NCBI RefSeq assembly: GCF_900699765.1
Contig: NZ_CAADHO010000006.1
Location: forward strand, 227,770 to 291,769
From: Desulfoluna butyratoxydans
GTDB taxonomy: Bacteria > Desulfobacterota > Desulfobacteria > Desulfobacterales > Desulfolunaceae
Length of the DNA: 64,000 nucleotides
Reading direction: 5' to 3'
Both the position numbers and the translations under genes were made by a program. This document shows positions 43,770-52,009 of this stretch, one piece after another. The notes beneath the pieces were generated by a model. It made no database searches. It saw nothing but the letters and a program-made list of their open reading frames with translations, and was not told the origin of the DNA. The stretch's first letter is position 1, and every line of letters starts with the position of its first letter.

Positions 43770-45344
43770 ATGGACACCTATCTGATTGCAAACACGTTGG
43801 GCTATCCTGTTTTATCGATCCTTGTGTTGTTGCCGCTCGTGGGGGGGCTGGTGACCTTTTTTCTTCAGGGGGAGAAGGTGCTGAAGGGGTGGGGGCTTGT
43901 GGTGACCACGACCACGGCGGTGCTTTCGTTGCCTTTGTACACGGCCTTTCAGCATGACACGGCCCTGTACCAGTTTGCCGAGGTGGCCCATTGGTTTCCC
44001 TTCCTTGATCTGAGTTACGTGGTGGGGGTGGACGGCATCAGTGTGCTTCTGGTGCTGTTGACGAGCCTTATCATGCCTTTATGCGTTCTCTGTTCCTGGA
44101 CGTACATTACGGAGCGCCACAAGGAGTTCATCTGTGTGCTGCTTCTCATGGAGGCTTCCATGATCGGGGTCTTTGTGAGCCTGAACCTGGTCCTCTTTTT
44201 TATCTTCTGGGAGGCGATGCTGGTTCCCATGTACCTGCTCATCGCTGTCTGGGGCGGGGAGCGTCGGGACTACGCTTCCATCAAGTTTTTTCTCTACACC
44301 CTTTTGGGCAGTGTGTTTCTGCTGGTCTCCATTGCGGTGCTCTACATCCGGTGCGGGACCTTTTTCATTCCGGCTTTGATGGACGTGGGCTTTCCCTTTG
44401 GCTTTCAGGTGTGGCTCTTTCTGGCCTTTACCCTGGCCTTTGCCATCAAGATCCCCATGTTTCCCCTGCACACCTGGCTTCCGGCGGCCCACGTGGAGGC
44501 CCCGGTGGCCGGCTCCGTTATCCTTGCCAGCATCCTGCTGAAGATGGGGGGCTACGGTTTTTTGCGGTTCTGCCTGCCCATGGCGCCTGCGGCCACCCTC
44601 TATTTTGTGCCCTGGCTCATCGGGCTTTCCCTGGTCTCCATCGTGGCCGGGGGGTATCTGGCCCTGGGCCAGAGCGACGTGAAAAAGCTGATCGCCTATT
44701 CCAGTGTGGGGCACATGGGGTTTGTGACCCTGGGGATTTTTCTGTTGACCACAGGGGGGCTCCAGGGGGCCATGCTCCAGATGATCAACCACGGCATTGT
44801 CACCGGCGCTCTCTTTATCCTGGTGGGGATTATCTACGAGCGTACCCACAGCCGGGAGATCGAGGACAACAAGGCCCTGGGCATGCTGATGCCCGCCTAT
44901 GTCTCCTACCTGGTCGTCTTCTCCCTGGCCTCCTTCGGGTTTCCGGGGACCAACAGCTTTGTGGGGGAGTTTCTCGTGCTTGTCTCGGCCTTTAAGGTGA
45001 GCACCACCGTGGGGCTCATCGCCATCTTAGGGGCCATCCTGGCCGCGGCCTACATGCTGCGCCTTGTGCAGGCCATGGTCTGGGCCGACTCCGACGGGCA
45101 CGCCCACGCTGATGACGGCAAGGGCCACACACTCTGGGATCTGAACCTGCGAGAAATCGTGACCCTGGGCTTTTTGCTGGTCTTTGTCTTCTGGATCGGC
45201 CTGAACCCCAAGCCCCTGATCCGTGTCATGGAGCCCAGCCTCGCCCATCTGCTCCAGCAGGTGGAGGAGGCACGTGAGCTCCCCCATGGCACCTTGCACT
45301 CTTCACTGGAACCGGGGCGTTGCATGGACGGGGCACAGCCGTAG
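43770..45344 (+). CDS. nuoM: Complex I subunit NuoM
   Basis: A 524-residue antiporter-like subunit with 14 helices. Seen: VGVDGISVLLVLLTSLIMPL, FIFWEAMLVPMYLLIAVWGG (helix-5 glutamate, standard for NuoM), SIKFFLYTLLGSVFLL, MFPLHTWLPAAHVEAPVAGSV and LIAYSSVGHMGFV. The C-terminus has an acidic/His segment DSDGHAHADDGKGH about 70 residues before the end. ATG 43770 is preceded by GGGGA at short spacing. Confidence 0.96.
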   Translation: MDTYLIANTLGYPVLSILVLLPLVGGLVTFFLQGEKVLKGWGLVVTTTTAVLSLPLYTAFQHDTALYQFAEVAHWFPFLDLSYVVGVDGISVLLVLLTSLIMPLCVLCSWTYITERHKEFICVLLLMEASMIGVFVSLNLVLFFIFWEAMLVPMYLLIAVWGGERRDYASIKFFLYTLLGSVFLLVSIAVLYIRCGTFFIPALMDVGFPFGFQVWLFLAFTLAFAIKIPMFPLHTWLPAAHVEAPVAGSVILASILLKMGGYGFLRFCLPMAPAATLYFVPWLIGLSLVSIVAGGYLALGQSDVKKLIAYSSVGHMGFVTLGIFLLTTGGLQGAMLQMINHGIVTGALFILVGIIYERTHSREIEDNKALGMLMPAYVSYLVVFSLASFGFPGTNSFVGEFLVLVSAFKVSTTVGLIAILGAILAAAYMLRLVQAMVWADSDGHAHADDGKGHTLWDLNLREIVTLGFLLVFVFWIGLNPKPLIRVMEPSLAHLLQQVEEARELPHGTLHSSLEPGRCMDGAQP

Positions 45345-45362
45345 GCTTAACGAAAAAAGCCT

Positions 45363-45527
45363 GCCTCCGGCGGGTCGCTTTTTGAAAAAAGCTCCGCAAA
45401 AACTTTCCGGTTACGCGTCAGGCTAAACCGATTGGTAGACGATGACATTCGAGTGAGCCGAAATCGTTCTTAAAACCTGTTTGTCAAACTTTTCAAAAGT
45501 TTGGCCCCCGGCAGGGCCGCCGGAGGC
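45363..45527. repeat. Intergenic repeat between nuoM and nuoN
   Basis: Starts GCCTCCGGCGG and ends CCGCCGGAGGC. The 165-base interior differs from the other copies; it contains CTTTTTGAAAAAAGCTCCGC, similar to CTTTTTTTGAAAAAAGCTTCCGC near 17610, and an ACTTTTCAAAAGT palindrome. Confidence 0.8.
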
Positions 45528-45548
45528 ATAAGCTGAATTGGGGATGGG

Positions 45549-46982
45549 ATGAACATGCTGATTTTTCTGCCTGAGTGTGCGTTGATGGCCATGGCGCTGG
45601 TGCTTTTTTTCGCGAGCCTTGCCTCCTGGAATGTGACGCGTGTGTACGGGGCGTCCCTTGTGATGGGGGCCACGGTGGTTGTGTGCGCGGTGGCGTCCTG
45701 GGGCCAGGAGGGGGACCTGTTTTTCGGGGCGTATCAGGTGGACGCTTTTTCCCAGCTCTTCAAGATTGTCATTACCATGGGGCTGTTTGTGGTGCTGGTC
45801 ATGGGGGAGGGGCTCAAGGGCATTGAGGAGAGGCTGCGGCCCGAGTACTTTCTTTTTGTGACGGTGAGCGCGGCAGGGCTGGTGTTTCTCTCCAGCGCCG
45901 TGGAGCTCATCACCATCTTCATCAGCCTGGAGGTCTCTTCCTTTGCCCTGTATGTGATCATTCCTTTTCGAAAGGCAGGGGCCAGGCATCGGGAGCAGAT
46001 GGAGGCGGGGATCAAGTACGTGCTGTTCGGGGCCATTGCCAGCGGCATTTCTCTGTTCGGCATGAGCTATGTTTTCGGCATCGCCCACACCACGTACCTT
46101 GCCGAGCTGGGGGCCGTGGTCCCGGGCCTGCTTGGGGCAAGCCCCATGCTCATTGTGGGGCTGGTGATGATGCTGGCCGGGTTTTTCTTCAAGCTGGCCT
46201 TGTTTCCCATGCATTTCTGGGCGCCGGATGTCTACCAGGGGGCGGCCAACGAGACCGCCGGGTTCGTGGCCACCATTCCCAAGGCAGGGGCCGTGGCCCT
46301 TCTTATCCGATTCATCTCCCTTGCCGCCGGGACCGAGCTTGGGGACTTTAACTGGATACTGGCCTCTTTTGCGGTTTTTTCCATGGTTCTGGGCAACCTG
46401 TCGGCCCTGGTGCAGGAGGACGTGAAGCGTCTTCTGGCTTACTCCAGCATTGCCCACGCCGGGTACGTGATGGTGGCGCTGCTCTGCGTGAACCTTCTGG
46501 GATTTGCCACGGCAGTCTACTACATCGCCGGGTACATGATGATGAACCTGGCCTGTTTTTACGTGGTGTACCATGTGGGGCAGGAGGGGGAAAACGTGAC
46601 CATGGACTCCCTGACCGGGTTGTACCGACGTTCTCCCATGCTGGCTCTGGTCCTGGCCGTGGGGGCCTTTGGCATGGCCGGGATTCCGCCCACGGTGGGT
46701 TTTTTCGGCAAGCTGTTCATCTTTACCGCCGCCATTCAAAAATCCCTTTACGCTCTGGTGATCATCACCGTGATCAACGCCGGGATTTCCGCTTTTTACT
46801 ATCTGAAGCTGGTTCGCGCTGCCTACTCCCCAGCAGAGGACCCGGGCGAAACCCTGCCTGTGGGCAAGCCCGCTTCCCTTCTCGGCATCGGCCTCATGGC
46901 CGCCATCCTCCTGGTGGGAATTTTTCCCCAGTTTTTCATGGAGGTGGCGGAAATGGCGGTGGGAACCCTGATGGTGCGATAG
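45549..46982 (+). CDS. nuoN: Complex I subunit NuoN
   Basis: A 477-residue antiporter-like subunit. Seen: ITIFISLEVSSFALYVIIPF (helix-5 glutamate), GIKYVLFGAIASGISLFGMS, LFPMHFWAPDVYQGAANETAG and VKRLLAYSSIAHAGYVM. Length and order match NuoN as the last gene. ATG 45549 is used; a second ATG follows two codons later. Confidence 0.95.
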   Translation: MNMLIFLPECALMAMALVLFFASLASWNVTRVYGASLVMGATVVVCAVASWGQEGDLFFGAYQVDAFSQLFKIVITMGLFVVLVMGEGLKGIEERLRPEYFLFVTVSAAGLVFLSSAVELITIFISLEVSSFALYVIIPFRKAGARHREQMEAGIKYVLFGAIASGISLFGMSYVFGIAHTTYLAELGAVVPGLLGASPMLIVGLVMMLAGFFFKLALFPMHFWAPDVYQGAANETAGFVATIPKAGAVALLIRFISLAAGTELGDFNWILASFAVFSMVLGNLSALVQEDVKRLLAYSSIAHAGYVMVALLCVNLLGFATAVYYIAGYMMMNLACFYVVYHVGQEGENVTMDSLTGLYRRSPMLALVLAVGAFGMAGIPPTVGFFGKLFIFTAAIQKSLYALVIITVINAGISAFYYLKLVRAAYSPAEDPGETLPVGKPASLLGIGLMAAILLVGIFPQFFMEVAEMAVGTLMVR

Positions 46983-47001
46983 ACGGTTTGTTGTGCGCCC
47001 T

Positions 47002-48012
47002 TTACATGTTACCCGAAGGGGCTGATTCGCCCATGTGGTCCAGTTGCCGGGTGAGGTCGTTCATTTCGGCGCGCCAGAAGTTTTCTGAGCCCCAGTCGGG
47101 AAAGAGGGTCTTAAAGCGGTAGTCCTGCCTCTGGCGACTGCACCAGGCCAGAAAGTAGATCATGCGCATGGCGCGCAGGGGCTCCACAAGGCGCAGGGTG
47201 CGGTCGTCGAATTCCCGGAACTGCTCGTAGCCTTCGAGCAGGAGGTTGAACTCCCGGCGGCAGCTTGCCACCCGGTCGGGCAGGAGCAGCCAGATGTCCT
47301 GGACGGCCGGGCCCGTGGCCATGTCGTCGAAGTCGATGATGAGCAGGCCCTCGTGGTCTCTGGACAGGAAGTTTTTGAGGTGGCAGTCCCCGTGGAGGCG
47401 AATGATGTCCGCATCCGGGACCGCATCAAAGGCCCGGCGTGCTTCGTCGTGGACCGATTCCAGAACCTTTCTGACCTCCGGGGTCATGTGGGGCGGGATG
47501 TCCTGGCCGGAGAGGAGCCAGTCGATGTCGTCTTTCAGGGATTTTTCCGGGTGAAGGTGGACCCGGTGGGGGCTTGAACCGGCTGAGCCCGTCATGTGGA
47601 CCCTGCCCAGGAGGGTGCCGACCCTGCGCCAGTCTTCGTCGGTGTTGAGTTCCATCTCCCTGCCGGAGCGCTTGTCAAAGACGGCAAAGAGGATGCCGTT
47701 CACCTCGCCCAGGGTGCACCCGTCGGAAAGGGCAAGGGGGGGGACCACAGGAATCTCGTTTGCCACGCAGTCCATCATGAAGCGATGCTCATCTTCGATG
47801 GCCTCTTTTTTCCAGCGCCCGGGGCGGTAAAATTTCACCACATAGCGCTTGCCAGAAAACGCCAACAGTTCATAGACCCGGTTGATGTAGCTCGGCAAGG
47901 GGGAGGTGAGCCCGGTGAGGCGCTCGCCCACGGCCTGTTCCACGGCGCCAAGCAGGACGTCCGGGGTCAGGGATGAAAAGCCGTCTTCTGGATATGATGT
48001 GTCATCTTTCAT
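47002..48012 (-). CDS. srkA: Stress response kinase SrkA/RdoA-like
   Basis: A Ser/Thr kinase of the choline/aminoglycoside-kinase fold; the E. coli homologue YihE protects against stress-induced death. Seen: PLPSYINRVYEL near the N-terminus, YVVKFYRPGRWKKE with the ATP lysine, IRLHGDCHLKNFLSRD (catalytic loop) and LLIIDFDDMATGPAVQDIW (metal site). ATG 48012 gives 336 residues and aligns with E. coli SrkA; an in-frame ATG at 48090 has no conserved residues after it. It is convergent with nuoN. Confidence 0.88.
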   Translation of the reverse strand: MKDDTSYPEDGFSSLTPDVLLGAVEQAVGERLTGLTSPLPSYINRVYELLAFSGKRYVVKFYRPGRWKKEAIEDEHRFMMDCVANEIPVVPPLALSDGCTLGEVNGILFAVFDKRSGREMELNTDEDWRRVGTLLGRVHMTGSAGSSPHRVHLHPEKSLKDDIDWLLSGQDIPPHMTPEVRKVLESVHDEARRAFDAVPDADIIRLHGDCHLKNFLSRDHEGLLIIDFDDMATGPAVQDIWLLLPDRVASCRREFNLLLEGYEQFREFDDRTLRLVEPLRAMRMIYFLAWCSRQRQDYRFKTLFPDWGSENFWRAEMNDLTRQLDHMGESAPSGNM

Positions 48013-48765
48013 AGGCGTACGTATAGCAGATATTGCCCCCGGAGAAAACAGCGGGGCCCGCCCGTCGGCGATTGATGGCCTTTCGCCCATTGCGATACCG
48101 CGATATATGATGTGTCTGGAAATACTCTTTGGGTGTCGCGAGAGAATAAATACTTTGTTTTGTGAGTAAAAATATGCCCATTTATGATTGCTTTGTGCTA
48201 TAGTGTTTGTCCATAAGATCGGGTGTGCCGGCCTGTCGAGTAGTCAACACCTTGCATAGTAATGATCCCGCAATACATCTCCATGTCGGAATAGCGTGAC
48301 AATGGCCTGGGGCTTGGGAACCATGACATCGTCATGGCGAAGGGCATCAATCACCGAGACGATGCCCCGCAACAACGGGTTGTTAACCTGTCAGCAGGCA
48401 TCTGACATTGATGCACTGGCTTGCTTTCGTGTCCCCGTGCGATTTTCTTTCCTTGTATTGCTTTCTTCGCAATCCTGCCGGTATTCCCTTTTTTCCAAGT
48501 CCCCATGCCTGTTCGACAAGGGTGAACCCTACCGTCATGGACCCTGGGACTTTGAAAGCACAAACGGCATTTCTGAACGCATAACAATACTTTGAGATCT
48601 ACCTTACATGGGCCGCAGACCGCCAAGGTCCCCGGATTCAGTCATGGGCCCATGCCGCCATGCATTATCACCAGGCGATAGCCCTGGTTCGTAATACCTA
48701 TAGCTATTTGATGTCGTTAAGTCTGATTTGACAACGTTATTCCAAAAACCAAAGCGGAGGCGGAC
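48013..48765. other. Long gene-poor gap with a gene remnant
   Basis: About 750 bases between srkA and the transglutaminase gene, AT-richer than the surroundings. It holds a short conserved-looking coding remnant (48244-48390, minus) and otherwise only frames that look like noise. No repeats of the GCCTCCGGCGG family occur here. Confidence 0.6.
48244..48390 (-). pseudogene. Probable gene remnant (C-terminal fragment)
   Basis: On the minus strand a 48-codon frame with normal protein composition (SVIDALRHDDVMVPKPQA, then FRHGDVLRDHYYAR before the stop) lies between a TGA at 48391-48393 and a TGA at 48244. It has no start codon with a ribosome-binding site and no upstream part in any frame that I can join to it. 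I read it as the C-terminal end of a decayed gene; I cannot name the family. Confidence 0.4.
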
Positions 48766-49566
48766 ATGACTCATCCTCAGGCAGAGTATCTCAAGACGAC
48801 CCGGTTTTGCGATTACGATCATCCCGATGTGATCCGGCAGGCACGAGCCGTGACAGCGACCATCACAAACGACACGGAAAAAGCCGTGGCGATTTTTTAC
48901 TGGGTGCGCGATAAAATTCTCTATCGCGTGGGAGACTGGCACAAGCGGGCTTCCGAAACCCTGTACGAGCGTGAAGGGACCTGCACCAACGCAGCGAACC
49001 TGTTTGTGGCCATGTGTCGTGCCGCCGGGCTTCCTGCCGGGTACGGTGTGCTTCGGGTCAAGGGGAAGAGTTACTTCGGTCCGGTGATGCTTCCGTTGTT
49101 CCAGCAGTTCATGAGCGCAGAGTCCGTGCACGTCTATGCCGCGGTTTTTCTTGAGGGGCGCTGGGTTCAGGTGGATCCTTCAGATGATTACGATTTTTGC
49201 CGGGCCACCGGGCATTTCAACCCCACGGCCAAGCTGGTGGACTGGGACGGCAAGAACCACGCCATGCTGCACTTAGACCCCAACGATATCCTCAACGTTT
49301 CCTGCCCGGTACCGTCCATTGACGACCAGATGCTCAAAGCCAGGAAGAACGGCAAGGGTGTCCGGGCCCTCATGGGCAGCACCTACGTCCGGTTTTTGCG
49401 TGCCAACAGGACACCGGTCTCCAGCTGCGACGAATTGCAGCCGCTTTTTGTGAAGTACCTGTTCCGGAAGAAGTTTCATCTCTATCTTTTCTGGCAGTAT
49501 TTGAGATGCGTCCTATTTATTCGCCGGATGAACCGGGAGCCGCAGATGCTCCCGGATATTTCATAA
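48766..49566 (+). CDS. Transglutaminase-like cysteine protease-fold protein
   Basis: A 266-residue protein with a transglutaminase-like core. The probable triad is C73 (GTCTNAANLF), H122 (SVHVYAAVFLEGRW) and D137 (VQVDPSDD). No signal peptide is seen, so it is cytoplasmic. ATG 48766 follows CGGAGG. A sensor kinase gene starts about 60 bases later on the same strand, so the two may be co-transcribed. Hydrolase or protein-modifying activity is plausible; the substrate is unknown. Confidence 0.85.
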   Translation: MTHPQAEYLKTTRFCDYDHPDVIRQARAVTATITNDTEKAVAIFYWVRDKILYRVGDWHKRASETLYEREGTCTNAANLFVAMCRAAGLPAGYGVLRVKGKSYFGPVMLPLFQQFMSAESVHVYAAVFLEGRWVQVDPSDDYDFCRATGHFNPTAKLVDWDGKNHAMLHLDPNDILNVSCPVPSIDDQMLKARKNGKGVRALMGSTYVRFLRANRTPVSSCDELQPLFVKYLFRKKFHLYLFWQYLRCVLFIRRMNREPQMLPDIS

Positions 49567-49626
49567 ACACGCCAGGGGTCTCGGTGAAGGTGATGCCAAG
49601 GGCTCAGGGTGGACACTGGAGAGATG

Positions 49627-51714
49627 ATGACAGGCGCATTGCATGTGTGTAAAAAAAAGAATGCATCCTCCGGGGCGTTGTACAACAGCCGTCTGCTTAA
49701 GTTCTGTGATAACTACGCCCGTGAGAAGTATGCACTGTTGAGCCTGGAACCGGTGTATCAAGCCGCCGGAATTCGCAAGTACGAGATCGACGACCCGGGC
49801 CACTGGTTTACCCAGGATCAGTGCGACAAGTATTACTTTTCTCTTATGGATATGTGCGGCAGCCCGGAGTTCGCCAGGGAAGCCGGTCGGTATATCATCC
49901 GCTCCAAGGAGATGTGGGTGGTCCGGCAGTTCATTCTGGGCATGGTCTCTCCGTCCGCCTTTTTTTCCACCATTGAGCGCAATTACTGCAAGGTGAGCCG
50001 CGGCGTTCATGCCACGGCCCACCTCACGGGAAAAGAGTCGGCGGAGATGACTTGTCGCCCGGCGCCCGGGACCGCCATCAAACCCTATCAGTGCGATGTG
50101 TGCGTGGGTATCCTGGAGGCTGTCGGGCTTCTTTTTACCAATGCCTTTGCCCATGTGAAGCACACGGAGTGCATCCATAAAGGGGGCGAGGCCTGCCGGT
50201 TTGAGGTGACCTGGAGCGCGGCGCCTTCTGTGGTGTGGCGTCGGATGCGAAATCGTGCCTTTGTGGTGGGTGCGCCCCTGGGCATCGGGATGGCGGTGCT
50301 GTTTCCGTCACCCCTTGTCCTGCTGCTCAGCTGTTCTCTTTTTCTCGCGATCGCGGGGCTTGGGGGGGTGGCTCATCACAAGCGGGAAGAGGAGCTGCTC
50401 AATATCATCCAGGCCCAGGGAAATTATGCCGGGGACCTGGCAGAAGACGACAACATCCGCAACCGGCACTCGCTGTTGATCAAGAGCATCAGCCAGGAAG
50501 CGGCCATGACCGACTCCCAGGAGGTCGGAGCCCAGGGGGTGATCAATGTCATGGCCCGGCACCTCGATTACGACCGCATCGCCTTCTTTTTTTATGACGG
50601 CAAGCGGCTGAAGCTGGCATCCCAGGTGGGATACACCCCGGCCCAGGTGGATCATTTCAAGGAGCAGGGGGGGATCATCTGCCGGACCGAGTCCATGACC
50701 CGGGTGCTCTGGAACAAAGAGAACATTGTGGTCAACGGGGTGAAGGGGTTTTCCGAGACCACCTTGTTCGGCCCAGACTTTCCCGATGTCCAGTCCCTGG
50801 AGAGCCTTCTGGTGGTGCCTGTTGCCATGGAAGGGCGGATCTCCGGGGTGTTGGTGGCGGCAAACCTCCACGGCAAGCGGGCCCTGACCCAGGGAGACCT
50901 GAGCCTGCTCATCGGGGTGGCCACCCAGGTGGGGCTCAGCATCGACAACGTGGGCAAGCGGCGGGAGCTGGCTGAACGGGAGCGGCGCTATCGCAAGCAG
51001 GTGCAAAAGGGCCTGGAAGATGAGCGGCGACGCATCGCCTTTGATCTCCACGACCATGTGGCCCAGGATCTGGGCTCCCTGATGATTACGGCGCGGATGA
51101 TGCAGGAGATGGCGTCCCGGAAAGAGGCGGTGCCACCGGGGGACCTCCAGGCCTTTGTGTCGGTGTTGAAGGGCTCCATCGATTCGGTCCGCAATATCGC
51201 CTACGATCTGCAGCCGCCGTCTTTGGCTCAGTTCGGCCTGGTGCATACCATCAAGGTGTACGCCGCGGATTACTCGGACAAATACGGGGTGGAGGTGGAT
51301 TTCCGGGTGGCAGGGGTCCGCGAGGCCCTTCTTGAGTACGACACGAAAATCAACTTCTTCCGCATCATTCAGGAATCCCTGACCAATATCTACAAGCATG
51401 CCTACGCCGACAAGGTCTTCATCCGCCTGGTCTTTTCTCACCCCAACCTGATCCTTCGCATTCGCGACAACGGCAGCGGGTTCATGCCCCAGGCCCTGGA
51501 GGGAGGGGCGTCCTGCGGGCGACACATGGGGCTTCGGAACATGGAGGAGCGGGCCCGTCTCATGAAGGGAACCTTTCGTATCTATTCGTCCCCGGAGAAG
51601 GGGTGTGAGATCGTTGTTGAGGTGCCCCTGGAGCGTGAAGAGGAGAAGGAGGGGGGCTCGGGTCTTGCGGCCGGAAGTGCTGCCCGGCCGCCGGAAGGGT
51701 CCCGCGCGGACTAA
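49627..51714 (+). CDS. Sensor histidine kinase, NarX/DegS type, with N-terminal sensory domain
   Basis: A 695-residue kinase. Residues about 55-215 form a sensory domain with conserved Cys (CDVCVG, HTECIHKGGEACRFEV) that resembles V4R / haem-NO-binding-like domains. Two helices follow (about 215-252), then a GAF domain (about 295-440), the HisKA_3 box RRRIAFDLHDHVAQDLG with His about 475, and an HATPase (ESLTNIYKHAY, DNGSGF, GLRNMEERA). ATG 49627 has GGAG five bases upstream; starts at 49624 and 49609 are also in frame. No response regulator is adjacent, so the partner (NarL type) lies elsewhere. A terminator follows. Confidence 0.87.
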   Translation: MTGALHVCKKKNASSGALYNSRLLKFCDNYAREKYALLSLEPVYQAAGIRKYEIDDPGHWFTQDQCDKYYFSLMDMCGSPEFAREAGRYIIRSKEMWVVRQFILGMVSPSAFFSTIERNYCKVSRGVHATAHLTGKESAEMTCRPAPGTAIKPYQCDVCVGILEAVGLLFTNAFAHVKHTECIHKGGEACRFEVTWSAAPSVVWRRMRNRAFVVGAPLGIGMAVLFPSPLVLLLSCSLFLAIAGLGGVAHHKREEELLNIIQAQGNYAGDLAEDDNIRNRHSLLIKSISQEAAMTDSQEVGAQGVINVMARHLDYDRIAFFFYDGKRLKLASQVGYTPAQVDHFKEQGGIICRTESMTRVLWNKENIVVNGVKGFSETTLFGPDFPDVQSLESLLVVPVAMEGRISGVLVAANLHGKRALTQGDLSLLIGVATQVGLSIDNVGKRRELAERERRYRKQVQKGLEDERRRIAFDLHDHVAQDLGSLMITARMMQEMASRKEAVPPGDLQAFVSVLKGSIDSVRNIAYDLQPPSLAQFGLVHTIKVYAADYSDKYGVEVDFRVAGVREALLEYDTKINFFRIIQESLTNIYKHAYADKVFIRLVFSHPNLILRIRDNGSGFMPQALEGGASCGRHMGLRNMEERARLMKGTFRIYSSPEKGCEIVVEVPLEREEEKEGGSGLAAGSAARPPEGSRAD

Positions 51715-51742
51715 GGCCTCCGTCTGACCGGATTGCCCGATA

Positions 51743-51790
51743 ACGGGCCGTTGCAAGTGGCTTGTGGCACGCAACGGTCCGTTTGTTTTT
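51743..51790 (+). terminator. Terminator after the sensor kinase
   Basis: A 12-bp stem ACGGGCCGTTGC / GCAACGGTCCGT (one G-T pair) with a 16-base loop, then TTGTTTTT, about 30 bases after the stop. Confidence 0.8.
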
Positions 51791-52009
51791 CTTCCAGGCC
51801 CATGCGGTCCAAGGGGGTTTTGTGTTGCGTGTGTCCCCGGTCCTGTACTATGCCTCTGGTATGGTTACAAGGCACGAAGAACCCGGGATAACGGAACGAT
51901 TCAAGCCTACCCGTCCCACGACCGGGCCCTGTGTTGCATAACAAGGCTCCGGCCCTTCGCGCCTTTTTCATCGCTTTCAGACCGACACATCAACCCCATG
52001 GGGGCCTGG

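Noticed and set aside
48296-48595. A 99-codon plus-strand open frame in the gap after srkA
   Set aside because: No ribosome-binding site, mixed Ser/Arg-rich composition, and the minus-strand remnant in the same place looks more protein-like.
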